From NCBI GenBank assembly GCA_028671895.1, contig CM053796.1:32300860-32364859 (forward strand): DNA of 64,000 nt, read 5' to 3'. Below are positions 33,938 through 46,072 of the stretch, in pieces. Origin of the DNA: Oenanthe sinensis. Taxonomy: Eukaryota; Streptophyta; Magnoliopsida; Apiales; Apiaceae. How positions within the stretch are numbered: position 1 is the first letter of the stretch; every line of letters starts with the position of its first letter. The notes under the pieces were generated by a model, which saw nothing but the letters and a program-made list of their open reading frames with translations, did not search any database and was not told the origin of the DNA. The translations under genes and the position numbers were made by a program.

Positions 33938-34669
33938 AAAGTCAGAAACCCATCTTTTTCTCTGTACCATCCACATAAGATAAGCTCTTTCTTAATTAAA
34001 AAAACATATAATACTGAACATGTAATATTTTATATAATAAAAGTCATATTTAACTCATTTTATCTTCTTTTGTAAATAATATATAGATTAAAAACAAATA
34101 TAATTTTTAATTAATAGATTTTCGATTAAATAAGGGATTAATGTTCATGAATTTACCTCACGTAACTTTCATGAGGTAAAATAAAATTCTCATATAAATA
34201 TACGAGAGTGTTATTGTAATTACAGAGAATTATATGTAATTATAAAAATACTCACACTAAAAAAAAACTAGTACCTTATGTAATTTTCCTGAAATAATTC
34301 TCATTAAATAAATCAAACAAACGTTTATAAGATAACTTATTTTACAAATCTTACGAATCATCACTATTTATAATGAGAATCATTTTCCTAAGGATTAATT
34401 ACCTAAGGTTAAAAGGATTTCCCTTATAAATACATTAGAGGTTGATTGTAATTACAGAGAATTTTATATATTTATAAAAATGACACAACCTTTTTACACT
34501 AAAAAACATTCCAACCTCAAGTAATTTTCCTAAGGTCAACTTTAGGGGTTTTTTTTCTCTCATTTATAATATATAAATCACTCATTATATTAATGGTGGA
34601 GAATTAACATCCAATACAAATAGCATAATACATACAAATTACTAAATTTTCAATTATAATGGTCGAAAG
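33938..34669. repeat. AT-rich stretch with a diverged direct duplication
   Basis: 34190-34310 and 34420-34535 share TGTAATTACAGAGAATT and flanking phrases (CACTAAAAAA, GTAATTTTCCT), making two diverged copies about 230 bp apart. No coding signal. Confidence 0.5.
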
Positions 34670-36140
34670 TGAAGGGTTTCGAGACACAAACGCAGCGGAA
34701 TAAATGCGAAAATAAATACAAAAATGAAACTCAAACGCAGGATCCACGCGAAACATGATATTTAATTCGGAGATTAAGAACAAATACCTTTAATAGCTTT
34801 AACAGTTCATCAATGGAAGATTAATGGAGGTCCAAAACTTGTTTAATCACCACGTATTCCCCTTACGCGATCTACGCTCTACGGTATCCACACGAACACT
34901 TTTCATGAAGGATTGATGTGTACTAGCACCTGAAAACTGCTTCTCTCTCTTTATCTTCCTCTTTTCTCAAAATGGCTAGGGTTTTAGAAAATATGTATGT
35001 CTTATTAAATCAGCCCATAAAGAGATTATATAGAGAGATGAAAAAGTTTTCTAATTATAATCTAATTATAATTATTACTAATCCAAAATTCTAAATTATT
35101 TAATTAAGCCTCACTTAATTAATCAATTACTAATTTTGGAATTAGTTTAAGTAATTCATTTATTCTATTTATATAATTAATTAAGTCATACTTAATTAAT
35201 ATCATAAATAAAATAAATTACTTATATAATTTAAATTCATAATTTAAATTATTTCTCCTTCAAGCATTCTTTGTGTGTGACCCTGTAGGTTATTATTACG
35301 TTGACAACAATTTTAATATCTAATTAAAATTGTAAACAATGAGCGGCATCTAGTAATACATCATTGCTACCCAAGTAATAATAATAAAATCAGTGATTTG
35401 ATTAAGCCTTTCATGAATAATATTCCATGTAATATAATCCATTTAACCTTATATTATAGATCAAACTCGAGGCATGTATCGTGTGATCCTCTTCAACGTT
35501 TAATCCAGGTTTCCTTGATCAATTAGTAGACTATTAAACAAATCAACATTTGAGCACGGCCGTGCATTTCATAGTCTCACTCAAATAAGAGGCCAATAAT
35601 ATCACTCCTAAAATTAGGAGGATTAAATCTCATCTAGATCATTCATATTTTTCATACGATTCATAATATACCCAATGTCCACTTTTATCATCACCCGGTC
35701 AAAGTTAACTTTAATGTAATCAAAATATATTAATTCTCGCATAGAAATATAATGATCTCAGGTCTAAGGATCATTACACCATTATCACAATGAGAATTAC
35801 TTATGCCACTTATTAACATGTGGAATCTCACGACAGGTCATTCCAGTGTCATTCATTGAGACACACACTTATGTTCTTGACTTTAGTATCACCATACATA
35901 TGACCAATGAGATGTGGTCATCTGTCAACAAACATACTAGTCTTATTGCATTATTATAGTTCTTATATAATAATATTCGACTAGGAAATTTTAGGAATAA
36001 GATAATATTCATATAATTTCATTTTTAAGTCACATACTTAAAGATATATAATACGTATCAAAATTCCAAGGACATTTATTATGCTTTTAATTTATTACGC
36101 AGTAAAAAAAACATAATAAATAAATAATAATCAATAAAAC
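34670..36140 (-). mobile_element. Long copia-like LTR (minus orientation), abutted by the gypsy element
   Basis: On the plus strand it starts TGAAGGGTTTCGAGACACAA followed by CGCAGCGGAATAAATGCG. A diverged relative starts TGAAGGGTTTCGAGCATTAA at 52903. On the minus strand this gives an LTR ending in ...CTTCA, with the CCGCTGCG phrase typical of copia LTR ends. The interior is AT-rich and non-coding. The other boundary is obscured because the gypsy 5' LTR begins at 36141; about 1.4 kb would be long but known for plant copia LTRs. A solo LTR or an LTR broken by the gypsy insertion are both possible. Confidence 0.5.
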
Positions 36141-36603
36141 TGATATGGGCTGAAAGTAGGCCCTAAAGACACAATTAATGTGGCATTAATTGTACCTAAT
36201 CTGGTCCAAAAAAGAGGTCCAACTATTAAGGCCTGAAACCCTAATTAATAAATAAATTCGTAATTAATTAATTAGCTGGGTATACAGCTAATTAATTATG
36301 TCCAAATACAAGGAAACCTATTCCTACATGGAAACTACTTTTACAAAGGATCCAGACTCCTTCTAGGAAACACCTTATCAATCAAGGTTCCTAAACCTAC
36401 TCTAATTCTTAGACTTTTCACGTCTATATAAAGGGTCTAACCCCTCATTCTTAGAACTACGTTTTGGCTTGATTCTCTAAACACAACAGAGATACGTAGG
36501 CATCTTGTGAGGGCAGAACCAAGCTTCGAAACACAAGTTCAGCCATTAAAGCTCTTAGCTCAGACATACATCGCATTAACTACACCCTAGTTTTTATTCC
36601 ACA
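36141..36603 (+). repeat. 5' LTR of the gypsy element
   Basis: Starts TGATATGGGCTGAAAGTAGG and ends ATTCCACA; 463 bp. It holds a TATA-like box (36423) about 60 bp upstream of a TACGTAGGCA phrase, so transcription should start in this region. The first 219 bp recur at 45811-46029. Confidence 0.86.
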
Positions 36604-36639
36604 ATATTTGGCGCCGTCTGTAGGAAAAAGACATCAACC

Positions 36640-39600
36640 ATGGCAAGAACACGACGAACTGACGGAGACATCGTCCCCACCACAGGTGATCCGACTGCTA
36701 TCATCCCTCCTGATGAAACTCAAACTACCGAGGTCCCCGCTACCACCACTGTTCCCGCTGGAACCCAAGGTCCTAATACTCAAAGGCTTGGTCTGTTTAG
36801 TGAGATCGTCCACTCCACCAATCCTGAGGAAATCGTCCATGGATCCAACCCGCTATCCCAGGTAACTCAAACTCCTTTTATGGCTACTGCTCCTCACGCC
36901 CAGATTTCCACTATTGTTATCCCCAGTAGCACTGTTGCCCAAACAAGACTTGGAATCTCCCAAGCCTATCCCCCTCCTTACATCAGAGGGTTGGAACACC
37001 AGAACTATGGGCGTAGAGAAGATGTCCGTGATTTCTCAGGACCATACTCAACTGATGATGAAAGCTCAGAAGGCACTGATGTCAATCCCAGGAGAAGAAG
37101 GCCTGGTAAAGAGCCCGCAGGAAGCCGGCGTTCACAGTCCCGTAGGACACTAGAACAGAAAATTGCTTCCTACGAGGCTGAACTCAAAGAATTAAAGAAA
37201 AGCTTAGATCGGCAGGATAGAAGGACAGCCCAAGGTATGAAGCTCCCGACGTCATAGAACTGGATGAAACCCCGCGAGGGAGAAGAACGGAAATTACTAG
37301 GGCTGACCCCACTGAACTATTGCCTCTCGGAGATCCTGATGATCCCACGCCGCCTTTTACCGAAACCATCATGAACGCTCACATCTCAAGTAAGTTCAAA
37401 ATGCCCACCATCAAAGTGTATGATGGAGCAGGCGATCCAGCTAATCACGTGAGGACCTTCTCAAATGCATTACTACTACAACCTATCAATGATGCTGTGA
37501 AGTGTAGGGCGTTTCCCCAAACCCTGGGGGGCATGACCCAACGTTGGTACAGCCGGTTGCCGCCCAACTCCATTGGATCCTTCAAAGAACTCAGCAAGGC
37601 CTTTATAAGCCAGTTTATAAGCGGAAGAGTGCACGAAAAAAGCTCGGCTTCTCTCATGAATCTGGAGCAAGGAAAGAACGAATCCCTGAGGGACTACCTG
37701 AACCGCTTCACCAAGGAAGCCTTGAAAGTCCCAGACTTGGACGAGAAGGTGGCTATGATAGCCTTACAACAGGGGACGACTCATCCTTATTTCAAGAGAT
37801 CTCTAGCCAAACACCCGCCTGAGAACATGCTTCTTCTCCAAGAAAGAGCAGGGAAATACATCAAGGCAGAAGAAAACATGAAGAAAACCACTATATCAGT
37901 GGCTACACATGGGAATAATAACAAGAAGAGAAAGGGTGATCAAGAATATGACGCCCGAGACAAGTACTCCAAGACGGATAAGGATTCCGAATCCCCTCCT
38001 AAGAAAAATAACTTTGGGCCAAAATTTGCTGAATATGCAAGCCTGAATGCACCTCGAAGTCAAATCCTTATGGATATTGAAAGAGATCGAGACCTGAGAT
38101 GGCCTAAACCCTTAAAGTCTGATCCTGAGAAAAGAAACAAGAATGAGTTTTGCCGATTTCATAGGGATACCGGGCATAATACGGATGACTGCAGACAATT
38201 GAAGGATGAAATCGAATTCCTTATCAGGAGAGGAAAACTTTCCAAGTACACCAAGGATGGAAGTCATGATAGGCACGACGATAACAGAAAAAATAATGAT
38301 GGCCGGGATAGGAATCCTCAACGTAGAGGACCGGTTATTAATATGATTTTCGGAGGACTCACTGCTGCGGGGACTTCAAGGAATTCAAGAAAAGCATACG
38401 CAAGAGAAGTTATGCAAGTCGTAGGAGAAGCACCTAAACGTGCTAGGACGGAGGCGGTTATATCTTTTGATGACTCAGGCCTGGAAGGGGTAAAGTTTCC
38501 TCATGATGATCCTCTCGTTATTACCCCTTTGATAGGCAACTCAGAGGTAAAGAGAGTCCTGGTGGACAATGGAGCGTCTGTTGATATCTTGTTCCACGAT
38601 GCATTTGTAAAGATGGGATACAACGATTCCCAGCTAACCCTTTCGGATGTTCCCATCTATGGCTTCAATGGAGTGGAGTCAAAAATAGAAGGAACCATTC
38701 AGCTACCCGTGACAGTGGGAAGAGAACCTAAAGAGGTCACTCAGATGCTAACTTTTCTGGTGGTCAAAGCATCTTCTACATACAATGCCATCCTTGGAAG
38801 AACAGGTTTGCATGCTTTTAAGGCTGTAGCCTCAAGTTATCACTTAAAAATCAAGTTCCCCACCAGAAACGGTGTTGGGGAGGAGAAAGGAGACCAGAAA
38901 ACGGCGAGAAGTTGCTATGTGGCAGCCCTGAGACCCGATGGAGCCGGGGGGCAAGTCCTACCAATAGAGGACATGGACTCAAGAGAAAATGAGGAACAAA
39001 GGGGAAAGCCAGCTGAGGACTTGGTTCCAATTCCTTTAGTTCCAGGAGAACCAGAGAAAGTCACCTATATTGGGGCCTCATTAGAAGAGCCTATGAAAGA
39101 AAAATTGACAAAGTTCTTGCAAGAAAACGGAGACTTATTTGCCTGGACAGCCGCTGATATGTCGGGAATTAACCCTGAACTGATCACTCATAAGCTTAAC
39201 GTGGATCCACAGCGAAAAACGGTGAAGCAAAAGAAGAGAAATTTTGCTCCAGAAAGGCAGGAAGCCATAATGCAAGAGGTGGAAAAGCTCTTGAAGGCTG
39301 GATTCATCAAAGAAATTCAATATCCCGAATGGCTTGCTAATCCTGTAATGGTCAGGAAATCTAATGGAAAGTGGAGGATGTGCATCGACTTCACTGATTT
39401 AAGTGATGCATGCCCAAAGGATTGTTTCCCCCTCCCGAGGATTGATGCACTCATAGATGCCACGGCAGGACATGAGATGTTAAGCTTCATGGATGGCTTT
39501 AGTGGATACAATCAAATCCGGATGCACGAGGATGACATTGCCAAGGTATCCTTCATCACTGATTTTGGTGTATTTTGTTATCTCGTTATGGCCTTTGGGT

Positions 39601-42264
39601 TAAAGAATTCAGGGGCCACCTATCAAAGGCTAGTAAACAAAATTTTCAAGCATCTCATTGGAAAAACCATGGAGGTCTACGTTGATGATATGCTAGTCAA
39701 AAGTCTCGATAAGGCCGATCATATTGAGCACCTGCGAGAGGCTTTTGAAGTGCTAAGGCACCACAATATGATGCTCAACCCTGCAAAGTGCGTCTTTGGC
39801 GTGGGATCTGGAAAATTCCTAGGAATGATGGTCTCTAAAAGAGGGATTGAGGTCAATCCTGACAAAATCAAGGCCATACTCGACATGGAACCTCCAAAAA
39901 TAGTAAGGGACGTCCAAAAATTGACATGAAGAGTTGCTTCCCTGGGAAGGTTTGTCTCGAAGTCTGGGGATAAATGTCTACCCTTCTTCAAGACGTTGAA
40001 AAAAGTTAAAGATTTCGTGTGGACAGAAGAAAGTCAAACGGCCTTTGAGGAACTGAAGAAATATATGGCTAAAGCCCCGTTGTTGGCCAAGCCTAGCCCA
40101 GAGGACATCCTATACTTGTACTTGGCCATATCAGACAAGGCCCTGAGTGCTGTCCTTATAAAGGAAGAAGAGAAAATTCAAAAGCCAGTCTATTATGTGA
40201 GCAAGGTTTTGCATGGAGCGGAACTTAACTACTCCAAAATTGAAAAGTTTGCACTGGCCTTGATAATGGCCTCGAGGAAACTACGCCCCTATTTTCAAGC
40301 TCACAAAATCGAAGTATTAACTGATCAACCCTTGAGGAACATTATACACAACCCCAAGTCAAGTGGAAGACTGATTAAGTGGGCCATTGAGCTAGGAGAA
40401 TTCGACATCAAGTATAAGCCTCGAACGGCCATTAAAGCCCAAGCTCTTGCTGACTTCGTGGTCGAATGTACTATTGACGACCAAGAAGTCGGGGGGCAGG
40501 ACAATGAGGAAACAGAGGAAACAACACAAAAAGGAGGACAGACTCCTAAAGAATATTGGGTGCTCAATTTTGATGGGGCATCAAAAACAAAATCTAGCGG
40601 CGCAGGCTTGGTACTACAAAGTCCCGAAGGATTCATTATTGAGTATGCTATTAAGCTTGACTTCCCAACAACCAACAATAAAGCCGAATATGAAGCCCTG
40701 ATAGCAGGCCTAGGTTTGGCCAAAGCACTAAATGTCAAGCATCTCAAAGTTTATGGAGACTCAAAGCTGGTTATATCCCAAGTGAATGGGGATTTTGAAG
40801 CAAGAGAAGAAATCATGATCAAATACCTCCGGTTGGTCAAAGCTATAATGACGCAGTTTGAAGAATATCAGGTTGAGTATATTCCTAGAGAAGAGAATGT
40901 GAAGGCCGATGCCTTGTCAAAGTTCACCACATCAGAAGCAGATGAACATGTGGGGAGTGTGTACTTCCAAATCTTGAAGACCCCCAGCGTCAATGTAAAG
41001 CTGGTAGCCCCGATAAACATGGGCAGTTGCTGGATGGACCCAATTAGAGCCCACCTTCAATCTGGATGGACTCCTAACAACCCCATGGAAGCTAGAAAAC
41101 TCACTGTGAGGGCCTTAAGGTACGCTCTTATTGATGGAATTCTCTACAAGAAATCTTTTGTTATTCCATACTTGAAATGTTTTAGGCCAGATGAAGGTCA
41201 TGAGGCTTTGAAAGAAGTACACGAAGGAATCTGCGGCCAACACTTGGGGGGCAGGGCTTTGGCCCATAAAATCACCCGCCTTGGTTTTTACTGGCCTGAC
41301 TTGATAAAAGATTCGAAAGAATACGTAAGAAGATGTGACAGGTGCCAAAGGCATGCACCGGTTGTCAGACAACCACCTGAGATGTTGACGTCCATCAATT
41401 CCCCTATCCCTTTTGCAATGTGGGGAATGGACATCCTTGGACCCTTTCCAATAGCTAGCGGACAGAGAAAGTTCCTGATCGTTGCGATCGATTACTTCAC
41501 TAAATGGATCGAGGCTAAACCATTAGCCAAGATAACCACAAAGCAAGTAGCTCAATTCTTCTGGGAAAAAATCATATGTAGGTATGGAATACCACGAATA
41601 CTGGTGACGGACAATGGCACACAATTCAACAATGAAGAATTCAAAGGATATTGCACTGATAATGACATCAATCTACGCTTCACTTCTGTTGCACACCCCC
41701 AAGCAAATGGGCAGGCTGAAGTAGCTAATCGAATCATCCTTGATGGTCTCAAGAAAAGGATCGAGCGTTCTGCCAACACTTGGGTGGATGAGCTTTTGCC
41801 AATACTCTGGGCATACAGAACCACCCATAAAGTTACTACTGATGCAACTCCGTTCTTCCTGGCTTATGGGGCCGAGGCAGTGGTTTCAGTCAAAATATCA
41901 CATGTATCCCCAAGAATCAAGGCCTTTGAACATGAGGAAAATGAAGAAGGAATGAAACTTGCGTTAGACTTGATAGATGAAGTCAGGGACAAAGCTCATG
42001 CAAAAATCGTCGAATATCAAAAGAAATCATCTTTCTACTACAACTTAAGAGTTAAAGAAAGATTTTTTAGACAAGGGGAGTTAGTCCTCAAGAAAGCTGA
42101 AGCTTCCGGGGTAGGCCCCAAAAGGCAAATTAGCCCCCAACTGGGAAGGGCCGTACAAGATAAAGCAAGTAAAGGGGGGAGGATCATACATCCATGAAAC
42201 CCTAGAAGATGTTGAGGTACCAAGGACTTGGCATGTTTCAAACCTGAAAGTTTATTATGTTTAA
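36640..42264 (+). pseudogene. Broken gag-pol polyprotein of the gypsy element
   Basis: The gag N-terminus reads from ATG 36640. A frameshift near 37233 moves the frame to the one open until 39929. There a TGA (39927-39929) replaces the expected Gly codon in QKLT-[stop]-RVASLGRFVS; the same frame then continues to about 42120. A second frameshift there moves the true C-terminus (LAPNWEGPYKIKQVK ... WHVSNLKVYYV) to a frame ending 42264. Domains in order: retrotransposon gag (about 37400-37800), CCHC-like knuckle CRFHRDTGHNTDDC (38150), aspartic protease VDNGASVDILF (38562), reverse transcriptase with YVDDM (39679), RNase H VLNFDGAS (40559), and integrase with HHCC zinc finger (41220-41350) and a D-D-E core (MWGMDILGPF, VTDNGTQF, NGQAEVANRI). 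Three lesions make this copy non-autonomous. Confidence 0.88.
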
Positions 42265-42807
42265 AGAATTCAACTATGAGTTCTTATATTTAGTAGGAAC
42301 TAAGTAGAAATAAGGTTCAATGAAACCATTATGATGTAAGAGCTTTTCGCTCCAGACAAGATTCTCATTTTGTAAGGGTTGTGCCCACTTTAGCCTCGAA
42401 GGCATTATTAATAAAATTCCCAGCTTTATAGCACCTTAAAACATGTGTGTTTAGCCTAGAGTGGGCAATTCCTAAGTTCCTTTATGATAAAGGAACTAGA
42501 TCAAGCCTGGATAGGCACGTTTAATTTATATGCTTATTTGTTCTTTGTGTTCGAAAAGTATATTTTGTCAAATATACTAAGGCAAGAAAAAGAATAAGAA
42601 GGAGCGCGGTTGGCATTTCAAAAAATTTCCAGGTTCATATGTTCTTTTATGCTCAAAAAGTGTATTTCTATCAAAAATGATAAGGCATAAAACAGAAAAA
42701 CAAATAACAAAGAGGCTTTTTATAAATAAGGAGTCTTAGGAGTACATAAATTAAAAACAGAAAGGAAATACAAGGAATACAAGAAATACAGGAAAAGGAA
42801 AGAGAAA

Positions 42808-44660
42808 CTAAGGGAAATCTTCAGCATCTTCATCCTCCCCTGTCTTTTCTTCTCCCTCTACTTCCTTCCTGGCATTTTCCTCAACCTCTGGGGAAGAATC
42901 GAAAACCCGGTCAAATTCATCCAAGGCCTCGCCGCCCGACAGATCTCCCGAACCTGTCCCTTCGGCATTTGAAGTCAGAGCCAAGGGCTGACCCATAGGG
43001 CAGGGGATTTCGGCAGGATCGAATAGGCCGGGGTGCTTAGCCAAGACAGCGTGAAGGCACTTTTCCCAGGCCTGAGTACAAGTCGCCGGGAAGACCATAT
43101 CGTCATGCTTATCAATAAAAGCATAAAAGTCTTCCGACTCCAGGTACTCGTCGATCACGGCTTTCTTCCCGGCCCTAAGCTCCTGCAGTTCTGCGTGGGC
43201 CGCAACCAGTTCTTGCTCCTTCTCGAGCAGCTTCTTTTCCAAAACGGCCACCTTTGACTCTGCTTTGGCCTTGCCCTTCCTTTGGGCCTTCTCCGAGAAG
43301 CGCCAGGTTTTGGCCTGGTGAGCCATGGTCTGAAAGTAAGTGTTGACCTGTTCCAAAAGAACGGATTAGCAAAGAAGTTAAGAAAATAAAAGAGAGAAAA
43401 GAAATGAATGTGCCTTACCATGGCAACGGCCTGGGCCCCCAAAGTCTCGGCCTCCTCAATGTCAATCTTCAAGACAATCTTGGCCTTATCGGCTGGAGGA
43501 ATGGAGTTCTGTGACCAGTCGAGGGAATTCAAAGTACTCCCAACGACGGTATCTTGCCTCCTCAAGCCCCAGCTGGGCCTCCAAGCCGCAGTGTCTAGGT
43601 TCTCCTCCTCCTCGACTCGAGGCCTCTTCCCTTGAGCCTTGTCGCAGGGCTGGAGAAACCCTGGAAGGTTGGGCTCCTTAATTGGGCCCTCAATAGCCTC
43701 GCGGGCCTTCCTCATCTTGTGGGTCTCCTGGTCACCCACCCCCAAGTGAAAGTTAATGTTTTCCGCTGCTGCAAAACAAACAATAAAATAAACAGCCGAA
43801 CTCAGAAAAGTCAGAAAGAAAGGACAAGATAAGAACAGAAAAATACCGCTATTAGAAACATTTGAAAGGCCCACAGCCTTTAGAGAAAACTCTTCCAAAA
43901 TCTTTCGATGATGGGTTGAGCCCTTGTCCTGGCCCAAATCGGCTATAATGAGCTTCTCCTCAGGAGTTAGTTGGATCAGCCCAGCGTTCCCATCTTTAAC
44001 CTTGCAAAACTTGGACCTAAAAAGGGTGCCCCAATCCCCTCCTTCCCACTCCAAGTACAAGAAATCCCTCCGCCAGTCAATGTTGTTGTCCGGAAGTGAT
44101 TTGTTGCAGAAAATTGGGCTCACTCCCTGCCTATGGTTGATGTAAACCCAACCCAATATACTCGATAGGCTGTTCTTAAACTGAAATATACTACGAAAAA
44201 CGGCTATAGAAAGAGGATAATTTTTCCTAAGGCACAAAATAATAAAGCAAAGAAGTGTTTGCCACGAATTTGGGCTCAGCTGACACGGGTTAATCCTAAC
44301 TTCAGCTAATAACTTAATTACAAACTCGTGGAAAGGGAATCTAAGCCCACCAATTAGGGCATCTCTAAAGACACATAACCTATTGGGCCGCCAATGGCAG
44401 GCCCGGTCCCCAGGCTCGGCTAAAACAAACCTATAGCCCGAGGGAAGTTTGTACAGCTTGGTAAACCTATCACAGTGGGCTTGATTGGTAAAGGTGCTAG
44501 AAAACCTAAAGGCGTCTAACTCGGCCAACGTGGGAAACTCGTCTCCCATAATTTGAAGGAGGTCTGATACTGAAGAAAAAGAGGGATTTACTGTAACAAC
44601 ATTACCTCTTTTTGTCGCCCTGGCGAGGAGTCGTTGGTGAGCAGAATCCTGTTCCGCCAT
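42808..44660 (-). CDS. Antisense three-exon gene inside the gypsy element (Transposase_28-like 'aORF')
   Basis: On the strand opposite to gag-pol, exons 44660-43847, 43768-43419 and 43347-42808 join in frame (GT-AG introns of 78 and 71 bp) to about 567 residues without a stop. The first exon carries FRFPFHEFVIKLLA-like and QLSPNSWQTLLCF motifs that resemble the 'putative gypsy-type transposon' domain (Pfam Transposase_28). The third begins VNTYFQTMAHQAKTW and has a Lys/Glu/Ala-rich coiled coil, then a very acidic C-terminus (GEEKTGEDEDAEDFP). A TATA-like TATAAAT lies at 44827-44821 and a CT-rich leader precedes the ATG, so it probably has its own promoter. Extra antisense ORFs between integrase and 3' LTR are known from Tat-lineage elements; their function is unknown. 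Unlike gag-pol, this gene is intact. Confidence 0.72.
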
Positions 44661-44820
44661 TGATATTCAACCTTTGAATGCTTGGAAAGTGAGGAAGATG
44701 AAGATTGATCAGAAGATGGTCGCCGGAAATCGCCTTGAGAGAAATGAGCTAGAGTGAAAATTTTGAGAGAGATTTCTACTGAGAAAGTAAGAAGTGAAAA
44801 GTGAAGTTCTCACTTCACTA

Positions 44821-44827
44821 ATTTATA
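44821..44827 (-). promoter_or_regulatory. TATA box candidate of the antisense gene
   Basis: Read on the minus strand: GGCTATAAATTAG, about 160 bases upstream of the ATG at 44660 and followed by a CT-rich leader (CACTTTTCACTTCTTAC). Spacing and context are typical of a plant promoter. Confidence 0.5.
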
Positions 44828-45002
44828 GCCGAAGAAAACGGTAATTCAACCGGTTAAACTTCCTATAGCCGGTGACAAGCCCATAAGCTAATTGGGCCTG
44901 GCGGGCCTTTGGCCCAAAAGTCGATGTGAACTAAAACATGCTAAAAAGGTGAAGTAGGCCAGGGCCTATTAAAATCAACAAATTATAGGGCCTTTTTGAA
45001 TA

Positions 45003-45592
45003 GACCAGAATCCTGATCGAGATTCGACCAAAAATCTCGTTCGACCAGGACTCAAAAGAGGTCTAGAATCGACCAGGAACCTGGTCAACAATCGACCAGG
45101 AATCATGGTCGACTAGGACTCAAAAGCGGTCTAGAATCGACCAGGAACCTGGTCAACAATCGACCAGGAACCATGGTCGACCAGGACTCAAAAGAGGTCT
45201 AGAATCGACCAGGAACCTGGTCAACAATCGACCAGGAACCATGGTCGACTAGGACTCAAAAGAGGTCTAGAATCGACCAGGAACCTGGTCAACAATCGAC
45301 CAGGAACCATGGTCGACCATGACTCAAAAGAGGTCTAGAATCGACCAGGAACCTGGTCAACAATCGATCAGGAACCATGATCGACCAGGACTCAACAAAG
45401 GTCCAGAATCGACCAGGAACCTGATCAACAATCGACCAGGAACCGTGGTCGACCAGGATTCAAATGATCCTCAGAATCGACCAGGAACCTGGTCGAATAT
45501 CGACCAGGATTCCCCCTCGACCAGATTCATGCAGGAAAGCGAGAATCGACCAGGATCCTAGTCGAATTCGACCAGGATCCTGGTCGAAAATA
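45003..45592. repeat. 68-bp minisatellite with TCGACCAGGA submotif
   Basis: The phrase GTCTAGAATCGACCAGGAAC recurs at 45061, 45129, 45197, 45265 and 45333, and as GTCCAGAATC at 45401: an exact 68-bp period. More degenerate copies lie on both sides. Each unit contains several TCGACCAGGA words plus the near-palindrome CCTGGTCAACAATCGACCAGG. It lies between the antisense gene and the polypurine tract of the gypsy element. Confidence 0.92.
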
Positions 45593-45810
45593 ACATCAAA
45601 AAATGCCAGAAAATCATTAAAATGATTTATAAGGCAAATAAATTTGGGAAAATTCTCTAAAAATAGAGAAAAATCCCTAAAAATTAATGAAAAATAGTGA
45701 TAAGCATAAGGAAAGAATTGTAAAAATTCTTCATGGGAACTTGAGCAACAGGGTCATGAATCTTAACTTCTACAAAGTATTGCACACTTTACAGAAGTTG
45801 GGGGGGCAAA

Positions 45811-46029
45811 TGATATGGGCTGAAAGTAGGCCCTAAAGACACAATTAATGTGGCATTAATTGTACCTAATCTGGTCCAAAAAAGAGGTCCAACTATTAAG
45901 GCCTGAAACCCTAATTAATAAATAAATTCATAATTAATTAATTAGCTGGGTATACAGCTAATTAATTATGTCCAAATACAAGGAAACCTATTCTTATATG
46001 GAAACTACTTTTACAAAGGATCCAGACTC
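45811..46029 (+). repeat. Truncated 3' LTR of the gypsy element
   Basis: Matches the first 219 bp of the 5' LTR with three differences, then changes abruptly to unrelated sequence (CCAGACTC|ATCTAAAATAG). It is preceded directly by the polypurine tract at 45794-45810. Confidence 0.88.
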
Positions 46030-46072
46030 ATCTAAAATAGTGGATCATGTACATATTAGAAAGAGTTAATCA

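Larger units (their letters stand above)
36141..46029 (+). mobile_element. Ty3/gypsy LTR retrotransposon, Tat/Ogre-like, with truncated 3' LTR
   Basis: 5' LTR 36141-36603 (TGATATGGGC...TTCCACA) with a TATA-like TCTATATAAAGGG near 36423. Next to it the primer-binding site TGGCGCCGTCTGTAGG starts at 36609. The gag-pol region is 36640-42264, with a Tat-type order (protease, RT, RNase H, second-half integrase). An antisense gene is 42808-44660, a 68-bp minisatellite about 45003-45592, and a polypurine tract GAAGTTGGGGGGGCAAA ends at 45810. The 3' LTR starts 45811 but matches only the first 219 bp (to 46029). Three differences from the 5' LTR over those 219 bp (all C/T or G/A transitions) suggest a recent insertion. 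The right target duplication is lost. Confidence 0.88.

Noticed and set aside
33509..33978. Open frames around 33.5-34.0 kb as genes
   Set aside because: They fall in the 3' LTR of the deleted element and encode no recognisable domain.
39927..39929. In-frame TGA in pol as a programmed recoding site
   Set aside because: It replaces a residue that is Gly in relatives, with no knot or other stimulator visible, and the copy has other lesions; a mutation is simpler.
40325..40747. Minus-strand open frame of 140 codons opposite RNase H
   Set aside because: Exact shadow of the pol coding sequence; no splice or promoter context, unlike the antisense gene at 42808-44660.
45003..45592. CRISPR-like regular repeats
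   Set aside because: The units are contiguous 68-bp tandem repeats without variable spacers, lie inside a plant retrotransposon, and have no cas genes.
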